From positions 1 through 26,805 of the forward strand of contig JAESTY010000259.1 of NCBI GenBank assembly GCA_016763355.1: DNA of 26,805 bases, written 5' to 3'. The position numbers and the translations under genes are program-made. The notes below the pieces were generated by a model that was not told the DNA's origin, ran no database searches, and saw only the letters and a program-made list of their open reading frames with translations. Below are positions 8,463 through 16,285 of the stretch, one piece after another. Source of the stretch: Immundisolibacteraceae bacterium. GTDB lineage: Bacteria > Pseudomonadota > Gammaproteobacteria > Immundisolibacterales > Immundisolibacteraceae. Every line of letters starts with the position of its first letter. Within the stretch, counting starts at the first letter, position 1.

Positions 8463-8505
8463 CAGATAAAGTGCCGGTAATCCTTCGATGAGCAGCAGTC
8501 GGTGA
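8409..8505 (+). other. Ladder of overlapping mini-ORFs leading to mrdA
   Basis: From ATG 8409 the sequence ATGACCCGAATACTATGA encodes MTRIL-stop, and its TGA overlaps the next ATG (8423). That gives MTRIL again, overlapping ATG 8437 (MTRML-stop), overlapping ATG 8451 (MTRTQIKCR, stop TAA 8478-8480). Eight bases on, ATG 8488 encodes MSSSR with TGA 8503-8505 overlapping the GTG of mrdA. The reading frames are seen directly. Use as a re-initiation chain is inference from known ATGA-type coupling. No strong ribosome binding site precedes mrdA. Confidence 0.6.
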
Positions 8506-10364
8506 CCCTAGCCACATCATTAATCGATCACCAGCACGAATCGAAACGTTATCTGTATCGGGCGCTTGTGGTGCTAGGGTTAATTGTTGTCGTGTTGTTG
8601 ATTTTATTTGCGCGGCTCTATTTCTTACAGATTGAGCGATACGATCACTACGCTACTGCATCCCGTAGCAACCGATTAAGGCTGGAGGTGTTGCCGCCGC
8701 AACGAGGCACCATCACAGACCGGAACGGCGAGTTGATCGCCGTCAATGTACCCAGTTACAGCCTGTCTCTGATACCTGAACAGATTGAAGACCTGGAGTC
8801 GTTACTCAATCAGCTCGATGAACTGGTTGTCATTAGCGATGATGATCGTAAGCGGTTTGATCGATTGCGTAAGCGTAGCCGCCGTTTTGACCCGGTGGTT
8901 TTACGGGGTTATTTGAGTGATGAGGAGCGCGCTATTCTGGCGGTGAATGGTCACCGTTTTGCTGGCGTACAGATTACCGCCGAGTCGGTGCGAAATTATC
9001 CGCATGGCGATTTGTTGGCCCATCTGCTGGGTTATGTGGGCCGTATTTCGGTACAAGATCTGCAGCAGGTTGACGCCGAAGCTTACCGAGGCACTCGTTA
9101 TTACGGTAAAACCGGCATTGAACGAACCTATGAATCAAGACTGCATGGTGAAAACAGTTTTCGCCTGGTTGAGCGCAATGTTCGCGGACGAGTGCTGCGC
9201 GAGCTTGAGCGGGTGGTGCCACAACCTGGAGAGGACCTGCAGATAACCATTGATGTCGGATTACAGCAGGTTGCTGTGGATGCACTGCAAGACCGGGCAG
9301 GGGTGGTGGTTGCGTTAGAACCCGGCACCGGTGCGATTCGAGCGTTGGCGAGTTGGCCCGCATTTGACCCTAATCTGTTTGTCCGGGGCATTGGCCACCA
9401 GGATTATCAGGATTTGCTTGATGATTATCAGCGACCGCTTTTTAATCGCTCTACGCGGGGGCGCTATCCGCCAGGATCAACCTTAAAGCCCTTTATAGGT
9501 CTGGCTGGGCTTGAACACAAGGTCGTTGATATCGATCATCGCGAGCAGTGCCCGGGCTGGTTTCAGCTCGAAGGTCGAGAGCGTAAATATCGCTGCTGGA
9601 AACGTCGTGGTCACGGATCAGTAAACCTGGTCGATGCGATCACTCAGTCCTGTGATGTGTTTTTTTATAATCTGGCGATTAAATTGGGAGTCGATCGGAT
9701 TCATGATTACTTAACCCCGTTCGGCTTCGGTCAGAAAACCGGGTTGGTAGTCGGTAAGGAAAGCGCAGGCTTGTTGCCGTCCACGAGCTGGAAACGTGCC
9801 GCCCTGGGCAAACCCTGGTACGAAGGAGAAACCGTTATTACCGGCATCGGCCAGGGTTATAACGAGGTCACCGCGCTGCAATTAGCGCGTGCCACGGCGG
9901 TATTGGCTTTGCGGGGTCAGGATGTGCGGCCCAAACTGTTAGGGCCAGCCCCGAAGGTAAAGTGGCCGCCGGTGTTAAAGGCCGCTGATGCCTCGTGGGA
10001 TTTGGTGATTGAGGCGATGATTAATGTGGTTCATGGTCCACGTGGAACAGCCCGGAGTATCGGTAAAGGGATTGACTATAAAATCGCCGGTAAAAGCGGC
10101 ACTGCGCAGGTATATGAGTTGAGTCAGGATGATGACGAACCTAAAAAAGCCGATGAGGTCATTGAGAGGCTGCGTGATCATGCCCTGTTTATTGCGTTTG
10201 CTCCGGTGGAAAACCCCCAGTTAGCGGTTGCGGTGATTGTTGAGCATGGTGGTTCGGGTAGCAGTGCGGCTGCTCCGGTGGCGCGAAAACTCTTCGATTA
10301 CTATTTTGCTAACCCATGGTGGGTTTTATGTTTTTTCAAGTTGAGGGTTATGCCCGATTGTTAG
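8502..10364 (+). CDS. mrdA: Peptidoglycan D,D-transpeptidase PBP2
   Basis: PBP2 is the class B transpeptidase that cross-links peptidoglycan with RodA during elongation. The 620-residue protein has one N-terminal membrane anchor (about residues 21-40), the dimerisation domain (PPQRGTITDRNGELIAVN), and all penicillin-binding motifs. These are Ser326-Thr-Leu-Lys329 in YPPGSTLKP, Ser383-Cys-Asp385 and Lys531-Ser-Gly533. The spacing matches E. coli PBP2, where the active serine is Ser330. The start GTG 8502 overlaps the stop of a mini-ORF. The C-terminus after VARKLFDYY (FANPWWVLCFF...) is unlike the usual DYYLL ending. Dropping one T from the TTTT run just downstream would read DYYLL, so another homopolymer error or a diverged tail is possible. 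Confidence 0.95.
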   Translation: MTLATSLIDHQHESKRYLYRALVVLGLIVVVLLILFARLYFLQIERYDHYATASRSNRLRLEVLPPQRGTITDRNGELIAVNVPSYSLSLIPEQIEDLESLLNQLDELVVISDDDRKRFDRLRKRSRRFDPVVLRGYLSDEERAILAVNGHRFAGVQITAESVRNYPHGDLLAHLLGYVGRISVQDLQQVDAEAYRGTRYYGKTGIERTYESRLHGENSFRLVERNVRGRVLRELERVVPQPGEDLQITIDVGLQQVAVDALQDRAGVVVALEPGTGAIRALASWPAFDPNLFVRGIGHQDYQDLLDDYQRPLFNRSTRGRYPPGSTLKPFIGLAGLEHKVVDIDHREQCPGWFQLEGRERKYRCWKRRGHGSVNLVDAITQSCDVFFYNLAIKLGVDRIHDYLTPFGFGQKTGLVVGKESAGLLPSTSWKRAALGKPWYEGETVITGIGQGYNEVTALQLARATAVLALRGQDVRPKLLGPAPKVKWPPVLKAADASWDLVIEAMINVVHGPRGTARSIGKGIDYKIAGKSGTAQVYELSQDDDEPKKADEVIERLRDHALFIAFAPVENPQLAVAVIVEHGGSGSSAAAPVARKLFDYYFANPWWVLCFFKLRVMPDC

Positions 10365-10386
10365 CGGCTGATTTGAGATCAAAAAA

Positions 10387-11462
10387 TTGTTGAAAAGAAT
10401 TCGCCTGGATCCGGTGTTGTTAACCCTGATTTTGGCGCTGATGGCGGTTGGTCTGTTGGTCAGTTTTAGCGCATCAGGTGGTAGCACCGCAGTGGTTAAA
10501 AGCCAGCTACTGCGCATGTTAGTTGGCCTGGCGGTGATGGTGCTAGCGGCCCAGTTGCCGAGTGTTTTTTTTATCGAATGGCGCCACTGCTGTTTATATT
10601 CGGTATGTTGTTATTGATCGCGGTGGAATTTGGTGGAGAACTTGGCGGTGGTGCCCGGCGCTGGTTAGATTTGGGTGTGGTTCGGTTTCAGCCATCTGAG
10701 CTAAGTAAATTGGTGGTGCCATTGATGATCGCTTTTTACCTGGCAGAGCGGCCTTTTCCATTGCCATGGAAAAACCTGGCAGTGGCTATAGGCCTGATTT
10801 TGTTACCGGTCGCCCTGATTTTGCGTCAGCCCGACCTGGGCACTGCGCTGCTAGTCATGGCGTCGGGTCTGGCTGTTGTGTTTCTGGCGGGTATCAGTTG
10901 GCGCCTGGTATCGGCGGGCATGGTGCTGGCAGTGGCGATGGTGCCGTTGGCCTGGCATTTTATGCATGATTACCAGCGTGGCCGGGTGTTGACGCTGCTG
11001 GACCCAACCCGAGATCCACTGGGTTCCGGTTATCATATTATTCAATCGACAATCGCGATTGGTTCCGGAGGGTTGTTTGGTAAAGGCTGGCAGAACAGCT
11101 CACAGTCTCACCTTGAATTTTTACCAGAGAGTTCCACCGATTTTATTTTTGCAGTGTTCGCTGAAGAATTTGGTCTGGTTGGTTGTGGTTTCCTATTACT
11201 GCTTTACCTGGCGGTGTTGCTGCGAGGGTTACAGATCTCTGTCACCGCTAGTGATGGTTTTGGGCGCTTGATGGCTGGTGCCATTGTGGCCATTTTCTGC
11301 TGTTATGTGGTGGTTAACATCGGCATGGTAAGTGGTCTGTTGCCAGTGGTGGGGGTGCCCTTGCCACTGATAAGCTATGGCGGTAGTTCTCTGGTTACTT
11401 TGCTATTGGGCTTTGGCATTTTAATGTCGATCAGGAATGATCGAAAAATGTGGAATAAGTAG
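10387..11462 (+). CDS. rodA: Elongasome glycosyltransferase RodA, interrupted by an apparent -1 frameshift
   Basis: RodA is the SEDS-family polymerase that makes glycan strands with PBP2. The first frame begins at TTG 10387 (MLKRIRLDPVLLTLIL), covers the first membrane helices and ends at TGA 10615-10617 after a wrong tail. The remainder lies in another frame: MAPLLFIFGMLLL, ARRWLDLGVVRFQPSELSKL, YQRGRVLTLLDP, LPESSTDFIFAVFAEEFG (catalytic Asp region) and PLISYGGSSLVTLLLGFG. The join is the T8 run at 10565-10572: nine T, or a -1 slip on T-TTT-TTT, gives QLPSVFFYRMAPLLFI, aligning with E. coli QIPPRVYEGWAPYLYI. The joined protein is about 358 residues (E. coli 370). ATG 10578 is internal and would lack the first helices. 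Function is secure; whether the gene is intact is unknown. Confidence 0.9.
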
Positions 11463-11555
11463 GAACCAATGGTGAATTAAGGGTTCGTATTGAGGCTGTT
11501 CTGGTGCAACCAAACAAGACGGGTTGCTGACAGGTAAAAATTAAATTAAACGTCG

Positions 11556-12611
11556 ATGCTGAGGATGAATGTGCAATTGATGGGACAGAAAAGAATACTG
11601 GCATTCCTATGTATGCTTCTATTAGGCGGATTTTGGTCGATTCCAGCTGTTCATGCCGATGAAGGCGGCGTTGATCTGCCAACCTCGCCGAGATTGCTAG
11701 CTTTGGTGGAGCAGTTGGTTAGTGAACAGGGATTTGACCGGGCCGAGTTAACCCAATTGTTATCCGATGCCGAGTACAAACAGTCAATTATTAACGCCAT
11801 TACCCGCCCCGCAGAAGGGGTGCTGGCCTGGCATCAATATCGCAAAATTTTTGTTACTTCTAAACGCACTAAGCAGGGTATTCGATTCTGGCAGGATCAT
11901 GCGACAGAATTAACACGCGCTGAGCAAACCTATGGTGTGCCGGCACAGGTGATTGCGGCCATTATTGGTGTCGAGACCTATTATGGGCGGCACACAGGTG
12001 GTTACCGGGTAGTTGATGCTCTGATGACTTTGGCCGCCAGTGATTATCGACGCCACGACTTTTTTCGTGATGAATTACGGGCTTTTCTGATCTTGAATCG
12101 GGATGAACAGCAGGATCCTCGGTTACCTGTGGGTTCCTATGCTGGTGCGATAGGAATTCCGCAGTTTATGCCGACCAGTTATCAGGAATACGCAGTCGAT
12201 TTCGATGGCGATGGTCGTCGTGATCTGGTTAATAACGTCACCGACGCGATTGGTAGTGTGGCCAACTATCTGGCTCGTCATGGTTGGCAACCGGATCAGC
12301 CGATAATCAATTATGTTGATTACGCCCTTCAGAGCGGCGATCCTGATCAAGATCCATTGATAAAGCAGGGCTATAAACCACATTCAAGCGTGGCGCAGTT
12401 TCAACAACAGGGTGTGAGTTGGGCGGATGGGCTTAACCCTGATCTCGAGCGCGAGGTAGCATTATTGGCATTAGGCCAAAAAAATGGTCATACCATGGTC
12501 GCGGCGTTTAAAAATTTTTATGTAATCACCCGCTACAACCATAGCCCACTCTACGCGATGGCCGTGTTTCAACTCAGTGAGTCGTTGCGATTAGGCTATC
12601 AAGCAAAATAG
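11556..12611 (+). CDS. mltB: Lytic murein transglycosylase B (MltB/Slt35 family)
   Basis: This periplasmic enzyme cleaves glycan strands to 1,6-anhydromuropeptides. The 351-residue protein has an N-terminal signal peptide ending near AVHADE (no lipobox, so probably soluble rather than a lipoprotein as in E. coli). The catalytic Glu140 lies in IIGVETYYGRHTG, with SYAGAIGIPQFMPTSY and a Ca-binding EF-hand-like loop DFDGDGRRD. These are hallmarks of the MltB family. Possible starts are ATG 11556, 11565 or 11580; only the last residues before the hydrophobic core change. It sits after rodA, as in other gammaproteobacteria with rodA-mltB-rlpA-dacA. Confidence 0.93.
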   Translation: MLRMNVQLMGQKRILAFLCMLLLGGFWSIPAVHADEGGVDLPTSPRLLALVEQLVSEQGFDRAELTQLLSDAEYKQSIINAITRPAEGVLAWHQYRKIFVTSKRTKQGIRFWQDHATELTRAEQTYGVPAQVIAAIIGVETYYGRHTGGYRVVDALMTLAASDYRRHDFFRDELRAFLILNRDEQQDPRLPVGSYAGAIGIPQFMPTSYQEYAVDFDGDGRRDLVNNVTDAIGSVANYLARHGWQPDQPIINYVDYALQSGDPDQDPLIKQGYKPHSSVAQFQQQGVSWADGLNPDLEREVALLALGQKNGHTMVAAFKNFYVITRYNHSPLYAMAVFQLSESLRLGYQAK

Positions 12612-13528
12612 GTGGTTGGGGCTGGCTGGGATGGCTAATCTGTTTTTGCGGATTAGTGGTTGGCTGTAGCCCTGAAATCTATCGCCAGAGTGATGGAGCC
12701 CCCAGTCGTCAGCACCTGGATCGGATAACGTTAGCCGATGCGGTGCCAAAGGCCGAGCGCCTATGTCGAGGCTGTTTTCGGCCCTACCAAATTAATGGCA
12801 TTCGTTATCAACCTTTGGCCAGTGGTGCCGGATTCAGGCAATCCGGTGAGGCGTCCTGGTATGGCACCGCCTTTCATGGCAAGCCAACGGCTACCGGTGA
12901 GCCTTACAATATGTTTGCGATGACGGCGGCCCATAAAACATTGCCTTTGCCGAGTTACGCTCGGGTTCGGAATATAGAAAATGGTAGGTCCATAGTGGTG
13001 CGATTGAATGATAGGGGGCCTTTTAGAGCCGGTCGAATTGTTGATCTTTCCTATGCAGCTGCAGTAAAGCTGGGTATTGAGAAGGTTGGCAGTGCTCAGG
13101 TTGAACTGGTGGCTTTGTCTGCATCAGCCAGTGCTCGGTCAGCCCAGGGTCAACCCGAACAAATTCAAATTGGCGTAATTCAATCGAAGGCAGCTCAACA
13201 ACAGGAGATTGTAGAGCTGCCGGTAGAGCAGGTTTTATCAGCGCAGCTGTCGCTAGCGGTCAGTTTTAACGATGATGCGAATTTTACGGCGGCAGTGCCG
13301 ACGGGTGTTTATTTTCAGGCTGGATCCTTTAGCAATCAACACAATGCGGCGCGGTTAAGATTGAAGCTGCTAGAAGGCGGTGTTGTACCGGTGGAGGTGG
13401 TCGATGCGCTGGTAGACGGGCGCACGCTGTATCGGGTGCGAGTTGGGCCGGTGTCACCCGCCATTGAGCGACTTACCTTAGCCAGGTCCCAGGGGTTGGG
13501 GCTGGAATTAACCAGATATAAATTTTGA
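12590..13528 (+). CDS. rlpA: RlpA-like septal-ring lipoprotein with SPOR domain
   Basis: RlpA proteins are outer-membrane lipoproteins with a double-psi beta-barrel domain; the Pseudomonas one is a lytic transglycosylase acting on stem-peptide-free glycan. Here GEASWYGTAFHGKPTATGE to VVRLNDRGPF is the barrel. The C-terminal SPOR domain (GVYFQAGSFSNQHNAARLRL to the end) binds denuded glycan. Upstream in frame is a lipoprotein signal, GWLICFCGLVVGC, with lipobox Cys at 12665-12667. GTG 12656 lies inside the lipobox and would lose the signal, and no ATG, GTG or TTG occurs upstream in frame before the stop at 12578. ATT 12590 is taken here as the start. A one-base error in the T5 run (12643-12647), linking to ATG 12631, is an alternative. 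Asn (12908-12910) replaces the Asp I expect in the barrel active site. Confidence 0.88.
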   Translation: MRLSSKIGGWGWLGWLICFCGLVVGCSPEIYRQSDGAPSRQHLDRITLADAVPKAERLCRGCFRPYQINGIRYQPLASGAGFRQSGEASWYGTAFHGKPTATGEPYNMFAMTAAHKTLPLPSYARVRNIENGRSIVVRLNDRGPFRAGRIVDLSYAAAVKLGIEKVGSAQVELVALSASASARSAQGQPEQIQIGVIQSKAAQQQEIVELPVEQVLSAQLSLAVSFNDDANFTAAVPTGVYFQAGSFSNQHNAARLRLKLLEGGVVPVEVVDALVDGRTLYRVRVGPVSPAIERLTLARSQGLGLELTRYKF

Positions 13529-13542
13529 TTAGAGGATTAAAC

Positions 13543-14706
13543 GTGTTTGAGCGGTTTTTCGGAAGTTCTGGCCAGCAATTGTGTGGTCGTTGGTTAGTTG
13601 GTTTAGGTTTGCTTATACCGGCTCTCGCAGCAGGTTTGCCGCTGCCGAGCGCCCCAAAGCTGGCGACTAGTAGTCACATATTAATGGATGTGGCTACCGG
13701 TCAAGCGCTGGTGGAGCGGGATGCCGACCTGCAGGTAGAGCCGGCTAGCTTAACCAAAATAATGACCGCTTTTCTGGTATTCGATGAGCTTAAGTCAGGT
13801 CGAATCAGTGAAGATGATCTGGTGACGGTTAGTGAGCGTGCATGGCGCACCGAAGGTTCACGTATGTTTATTGAAGTCGGCAAAAAGGTCAGTGTTGGTG
13901 ACCTGCTAGTCGGAATGGTGGTGCAGTCTGGTAATGATGCCAGTGTGGCATTAGCGGAACACATCGCTGGCAGCGAAGAAACCTTTGCCGAATTAATGAC
14001 CAGTACGGCTCAGCAGTTGGGCATGGTTAATAGTCAGTTTCGCAATGCTACCGGCCTGCCGGACTCAGAACACTACAGTAGTGCTCGGGATATGGCGTTA
14101 CTGGCGGCGGAAACTTATCGACAGTTTCCGGTCTACTATCAGCTTTATAGTCAGAAAGAGTACACCTTCAATAGTATCCGCCAGCACAATCGCAACCGAC
14201 TGTTGTGGCGTGACAAAAGTGTCGATGGTCTTAAAACGGGTCATACCCAAGCCGCGGGCTACTGCCTGGTCTCATCTGCCTCCCGTGATGGTATGCGTTT
14301 GATCTCGGTGGTCACCGGCACCGATAGCGACGCGACTCGGTTTACTGAAACACAGAAGTTGTTGAATTATGGATTTCGGTTTTTTGAAGTACATACCGTG
14401 TTTGGTGGCGGTGAAGAGCGTAGTCGTGGGCCGGTTTATGGTGGAGAAATAGAGTCGGTGTCACTGGGAATCGCGGATGACCTGGTGCTGACTCTGCCTC
14501 GAGGTCGAAAAAAGGATTTAGCTGCCGTCGTTGAGATTGATCGAAAAATACCAGCACCGGTTGCGGCCGGTACCCAGCTGGGGGAACTGCAGGTTTCGCT
14601 TGATGGCGAATTGCTCGCGACCCGGCCATTGATTGCACTAGAAACCGTTGCCGAGGGTTCTGTTTGGCAGCAGCTGGGTGACTGGGCGGAGAGCCTGTTT
14701 GAATAA
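13543..14706 (+). CDS. dacA: D-alanyl-D-alanine carboxypeptidase (PBP5/6 family)
   Basis: This periplasmic penicillin-binding protein removes the terminal D-Ala from peptidoglycan stem peptides. Numbering from GTG 13543, the active-site motifs are Ser69-Leu-Thr-Lys72 in EPASLTKIMTAF, Ser129-Gly-Asn in VQSGNDASVALAE and Lys231-Thr-Gly in DGLKTGHT. The C-terminal beta-domain is complete and ends in WQQLGDWAESLFE, a likely amphipathic membrane anchor. A hydrophobic signal peptide precedes AAGLPLPSAPKL. GTG 13543 is preferred because AGAGGA lies six bases upstream; TTG 13525 overlapping the rlpA stop is the alternative. The protein belongs to the dacA/dacC group. Its stop overlaps the TTG start of the following aminotransferase gene. 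Confidence 0.94.
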   Translation: MFERFFGSSGQQLCGRWLVGLGLLIPALAAGLPLPSAPKLATSSHILMDVATGQALVERDADLQVEPASLTKIMTAFLVFDELKSGRISEDDLVTVSERAWRTEGSRMFIEVGKKVSVGDLLVGMVVQSGNDASVALAEHIAGSEETFAELMTSTAQQLGMVNSQFRNATGLPDSEHYSSARDMALLAAETYRQFPVYYQLYSQKEYTFNSIRQHNRNRLLWRDKSVDGLKTGHTQAAGYCLVSSASRDGMRLISVVTGTDSDATRFTETQKLLNYGFRFFEVHTVFGGGEERSRGPVYGGEIESVSLGIADDLVLTLPRGRKKDLAAVVEIDRKIPAPVAAGTQLGELQVSLDGELLATRPLIALETVAEGSVWQQLGDWAESLFE

Positions 14707-15577
14707 CACTGGCAGCCCAACTGATTTACAGGAGTTAGCCTGGATCAATGGCGAATTTCTAGCGCCAGCAGAGGCCACCATTCCAGCACTTGATCGGGGC
14801 TTCATTTTTGGTGATGCAGTTTATGAAGTGATTCCTGCGTATGCGGGCAAGTTATTTTTGTTGCAGCCACATCTACAACGTCTGGCTCGTAGTCTTGAAA
14901 TCACCCGCATCCCGAATCCAAAGACCGATCTGCAGTGGCGGACTTTGTTAACTGAACTGGCCAGGCGATGCGGCAGTCATGATCAATCACTTTATCTGCA
15001 GGTGACCCGGGGCGTGGCGCCTCGAGATCATGCTTTTCCTGATACTGAGCCCACCGTGTTCTGTATGAGCCGGCCACTACCGGTTATTTCCGATCAACAG
15101 TTACAACAGGGTTTAAGCGCAATCACCACCGAAGATATTCGCTGGAACTATTGTCACGCAAAAACCACCTCTTTAATTGCCAACGTCATGCTGCGTCAAC
15201 AGGCGGTCGATGCCGGGGCCGATGAAGCTATATTGCTGCGTGATGGTCTGGTCACAGAAGGCTCCGCCAGTAATGTCTTTGTTGTGATTGGTGGTGAACT
15301 GATCACCCCACCGGCCGGGGAGCAGCTACTGCACGGCATTACTCGAGAAAGAATTATACAGCTGGCTCAACGGCAGGGTATTGCGGTTGCCCAGCGACCA
15401 ATAACTGAACAACAGCTGCACCAGGCTGATGAGGTCTGTGTGAGTAGTTCGACTAAATCTATCTTGCCAGTGACCCGGCTTGATGGTTCGCCGGTCGGCA
15501 AAGGGTTACCCGGCCCGGTTTGGCTACAGCTTTGGGAAGCATATCAGGCAGAAGTACAGGCGTTTGGTGATCAGTAA
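14699..15577 (+). CDS. dat: D-amino-acid aminotransferase (PLP, fold type IV)
   Basis: The enzyme transfers the amino group of D-Ala (and other D-amino acids) to 2-oxoglutarate, giving pyruvate and D-Glu. The fold-IV signature is clear: WINGEFL, LDRGFIFGDAVYEVIPAYAGKLF, the PLP lysine at 15161-15163 in CHAKTTSLIANVMLRQQA, and GADEAILLRDGLVTEGSASNVFVV. The VYEVIP motif and FRxxxH-like loop favour D-amino-acid over branched-chain transaminase. TTG 14699 is the likely start and overlaps the dacA TAA by eight bases (TTGAATAA). Placed beside dacA, which releases D-Ala, it may recycle D-Ala to D-Glu for muropeptide synthesis; that link is inference. The nearest alternative is 4-amino-4-deoxychorismate lyase, which I consider less likely. 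Confidence 0.88.
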   Translation: MNNTGSPTDLQELAWINGEFLAPAEATIPALDRGFIFGDAVYEVIPAYAGKLFLLQPHLQRLARSLEITRIPNPKTDLQWRTLLTELARRCGSHDQSLYLQVTRGVAPRDHAFPDTEPTVFCMSRPLPVISDQQLQQGLSAITTEDIRWNYCHAKTTSLIANVMLRQQAVDAGADEAILLRDGLVTEGSASNVFVVIGGELITPPAGEQLLHGITRERIIQLAQRQGIAVAQRPITEQQLHQADEVCVSSSTKSILPVTRLDGSPVGKGLPGPVWLQLWEAYQAEVQAFGDQ

Positions 15578-15612
15578 AACCGAGTTATCGCCGACTGAGG
15601 CAGCTGGGCCCA

Positions 15613-16242
15613 ATGCTGATTAGGCGTTTTGATGGTCCACAGGCTTACGCACTGATTCTCCAGCAGATGCGTGATTTTGTTGATCAGCGTCGTCGGTCAG
15701 GTGATGACCAGTCTGACCAGGCCGATGAATGCTGGTTACTTGAACACCAGCCGGTGTTTACTCAAGGCATCAATGGCCAACCTGAACATCTGCTCGATGC
15801 AGGTAATATCCCGTTGGTGCAGAGTGATCGGGGTGGCCAGATTACCTACCATGGCCCGGGTCAGTTGATCTGTTATTTACTGTTGGATCTGCGGCGCCAG
15901 GGCATCGGTGTAAAAGGGCTGGTGACCGCCCTGGAGCAGGCGGTAATTGACCTGTTGGCGGGCTATGGTGTCGCTGGTGAACGCCGTCAGGGTGCACCGG
16001 GCATTTATGTGGCGAACGCCAAAATAGCGGCCCTGGGTTTACGGATTCGCCATGGTTGTAGTTATCACGGTTTGAGCCTGAACCTGGATATGGATCTTGA
16101 ACCATTTAGCCGCATTAACCCCTGTGGATATCAGGGGCTGGCAGTAACGCAGTTAGCGGAGCTGGTTGAAGGCTCTACGCCGACCATGGACCAAGTCGGC
16201 GAGCAGTTGATGCAGCACTTGACTCGGTTGTTATCTGCATAG
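15613..16242 (+). CDS. lipB: Octanoyl-[acyl carrier protein] transferase LipB
   Basis: LipB moves an octanoyl group from acyl carrier protein to lipoyl domains, the first step of lipoate synthesis. The 209-residue protein carries GGQITYHGPGQLICYLLLDL, the catalytic Lys137 in NAKIAALGLRI and the catalytic Cys171 in RINPCGYQGLAVTQL, close to E. coli Lys135 and Cys169. ATG 15613 is the start, 35 bases after dat. In related genomes a small gene (ybeD) precedes lipB and lipA follows; neither is here. The next gene, ubiI, is convergent. Confidence 0.95.
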   Translation: MLIRRFDGPQAYALILQQMRDFVDQRRRSGDDQSDQADECWLLEHQPVFTQGINGQPEHLLDAGNIPLVQSDRGGQITYHGPGQLICYLLLDLRRQGIGVKGLVTALEQAVIDLLAGYGVAGERRQGAPGIYVANAKIAALGLRIRHGCSYHGLSLNLDMDLEPFSRINPCGYQGLAVTQLAELVEGSTPTMDQVGEQLMQHLTRLLSA

Positions 16243-16257
16243 TGTGAACTAGCTGCT

Positions 16258-16285
16258 TAATCGTTAATCGTTAATCGTTAATCGT
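16258..16285. repeat. 7-bp tandem repeat, four copies, at the ubiI 3' end
   Basis: The unit TAATCGT is repeated exactly four times between convergent lipB and ubiI. On the minus strand the repeat encodes the last residues of UbiI (TIND) and its TAA stop (16271-16273). Two units lie beyond the stop. No terminator hairpin is visible in this 28-base intergenic gap. Confidence 0.93.

Noticed and set aside
8974..9363. Minus-strand ORF of 129 codons inside mrdA
   Set aside because: It is the complement of the PBP2 coding frame, and its composition is what such a shadow gives.
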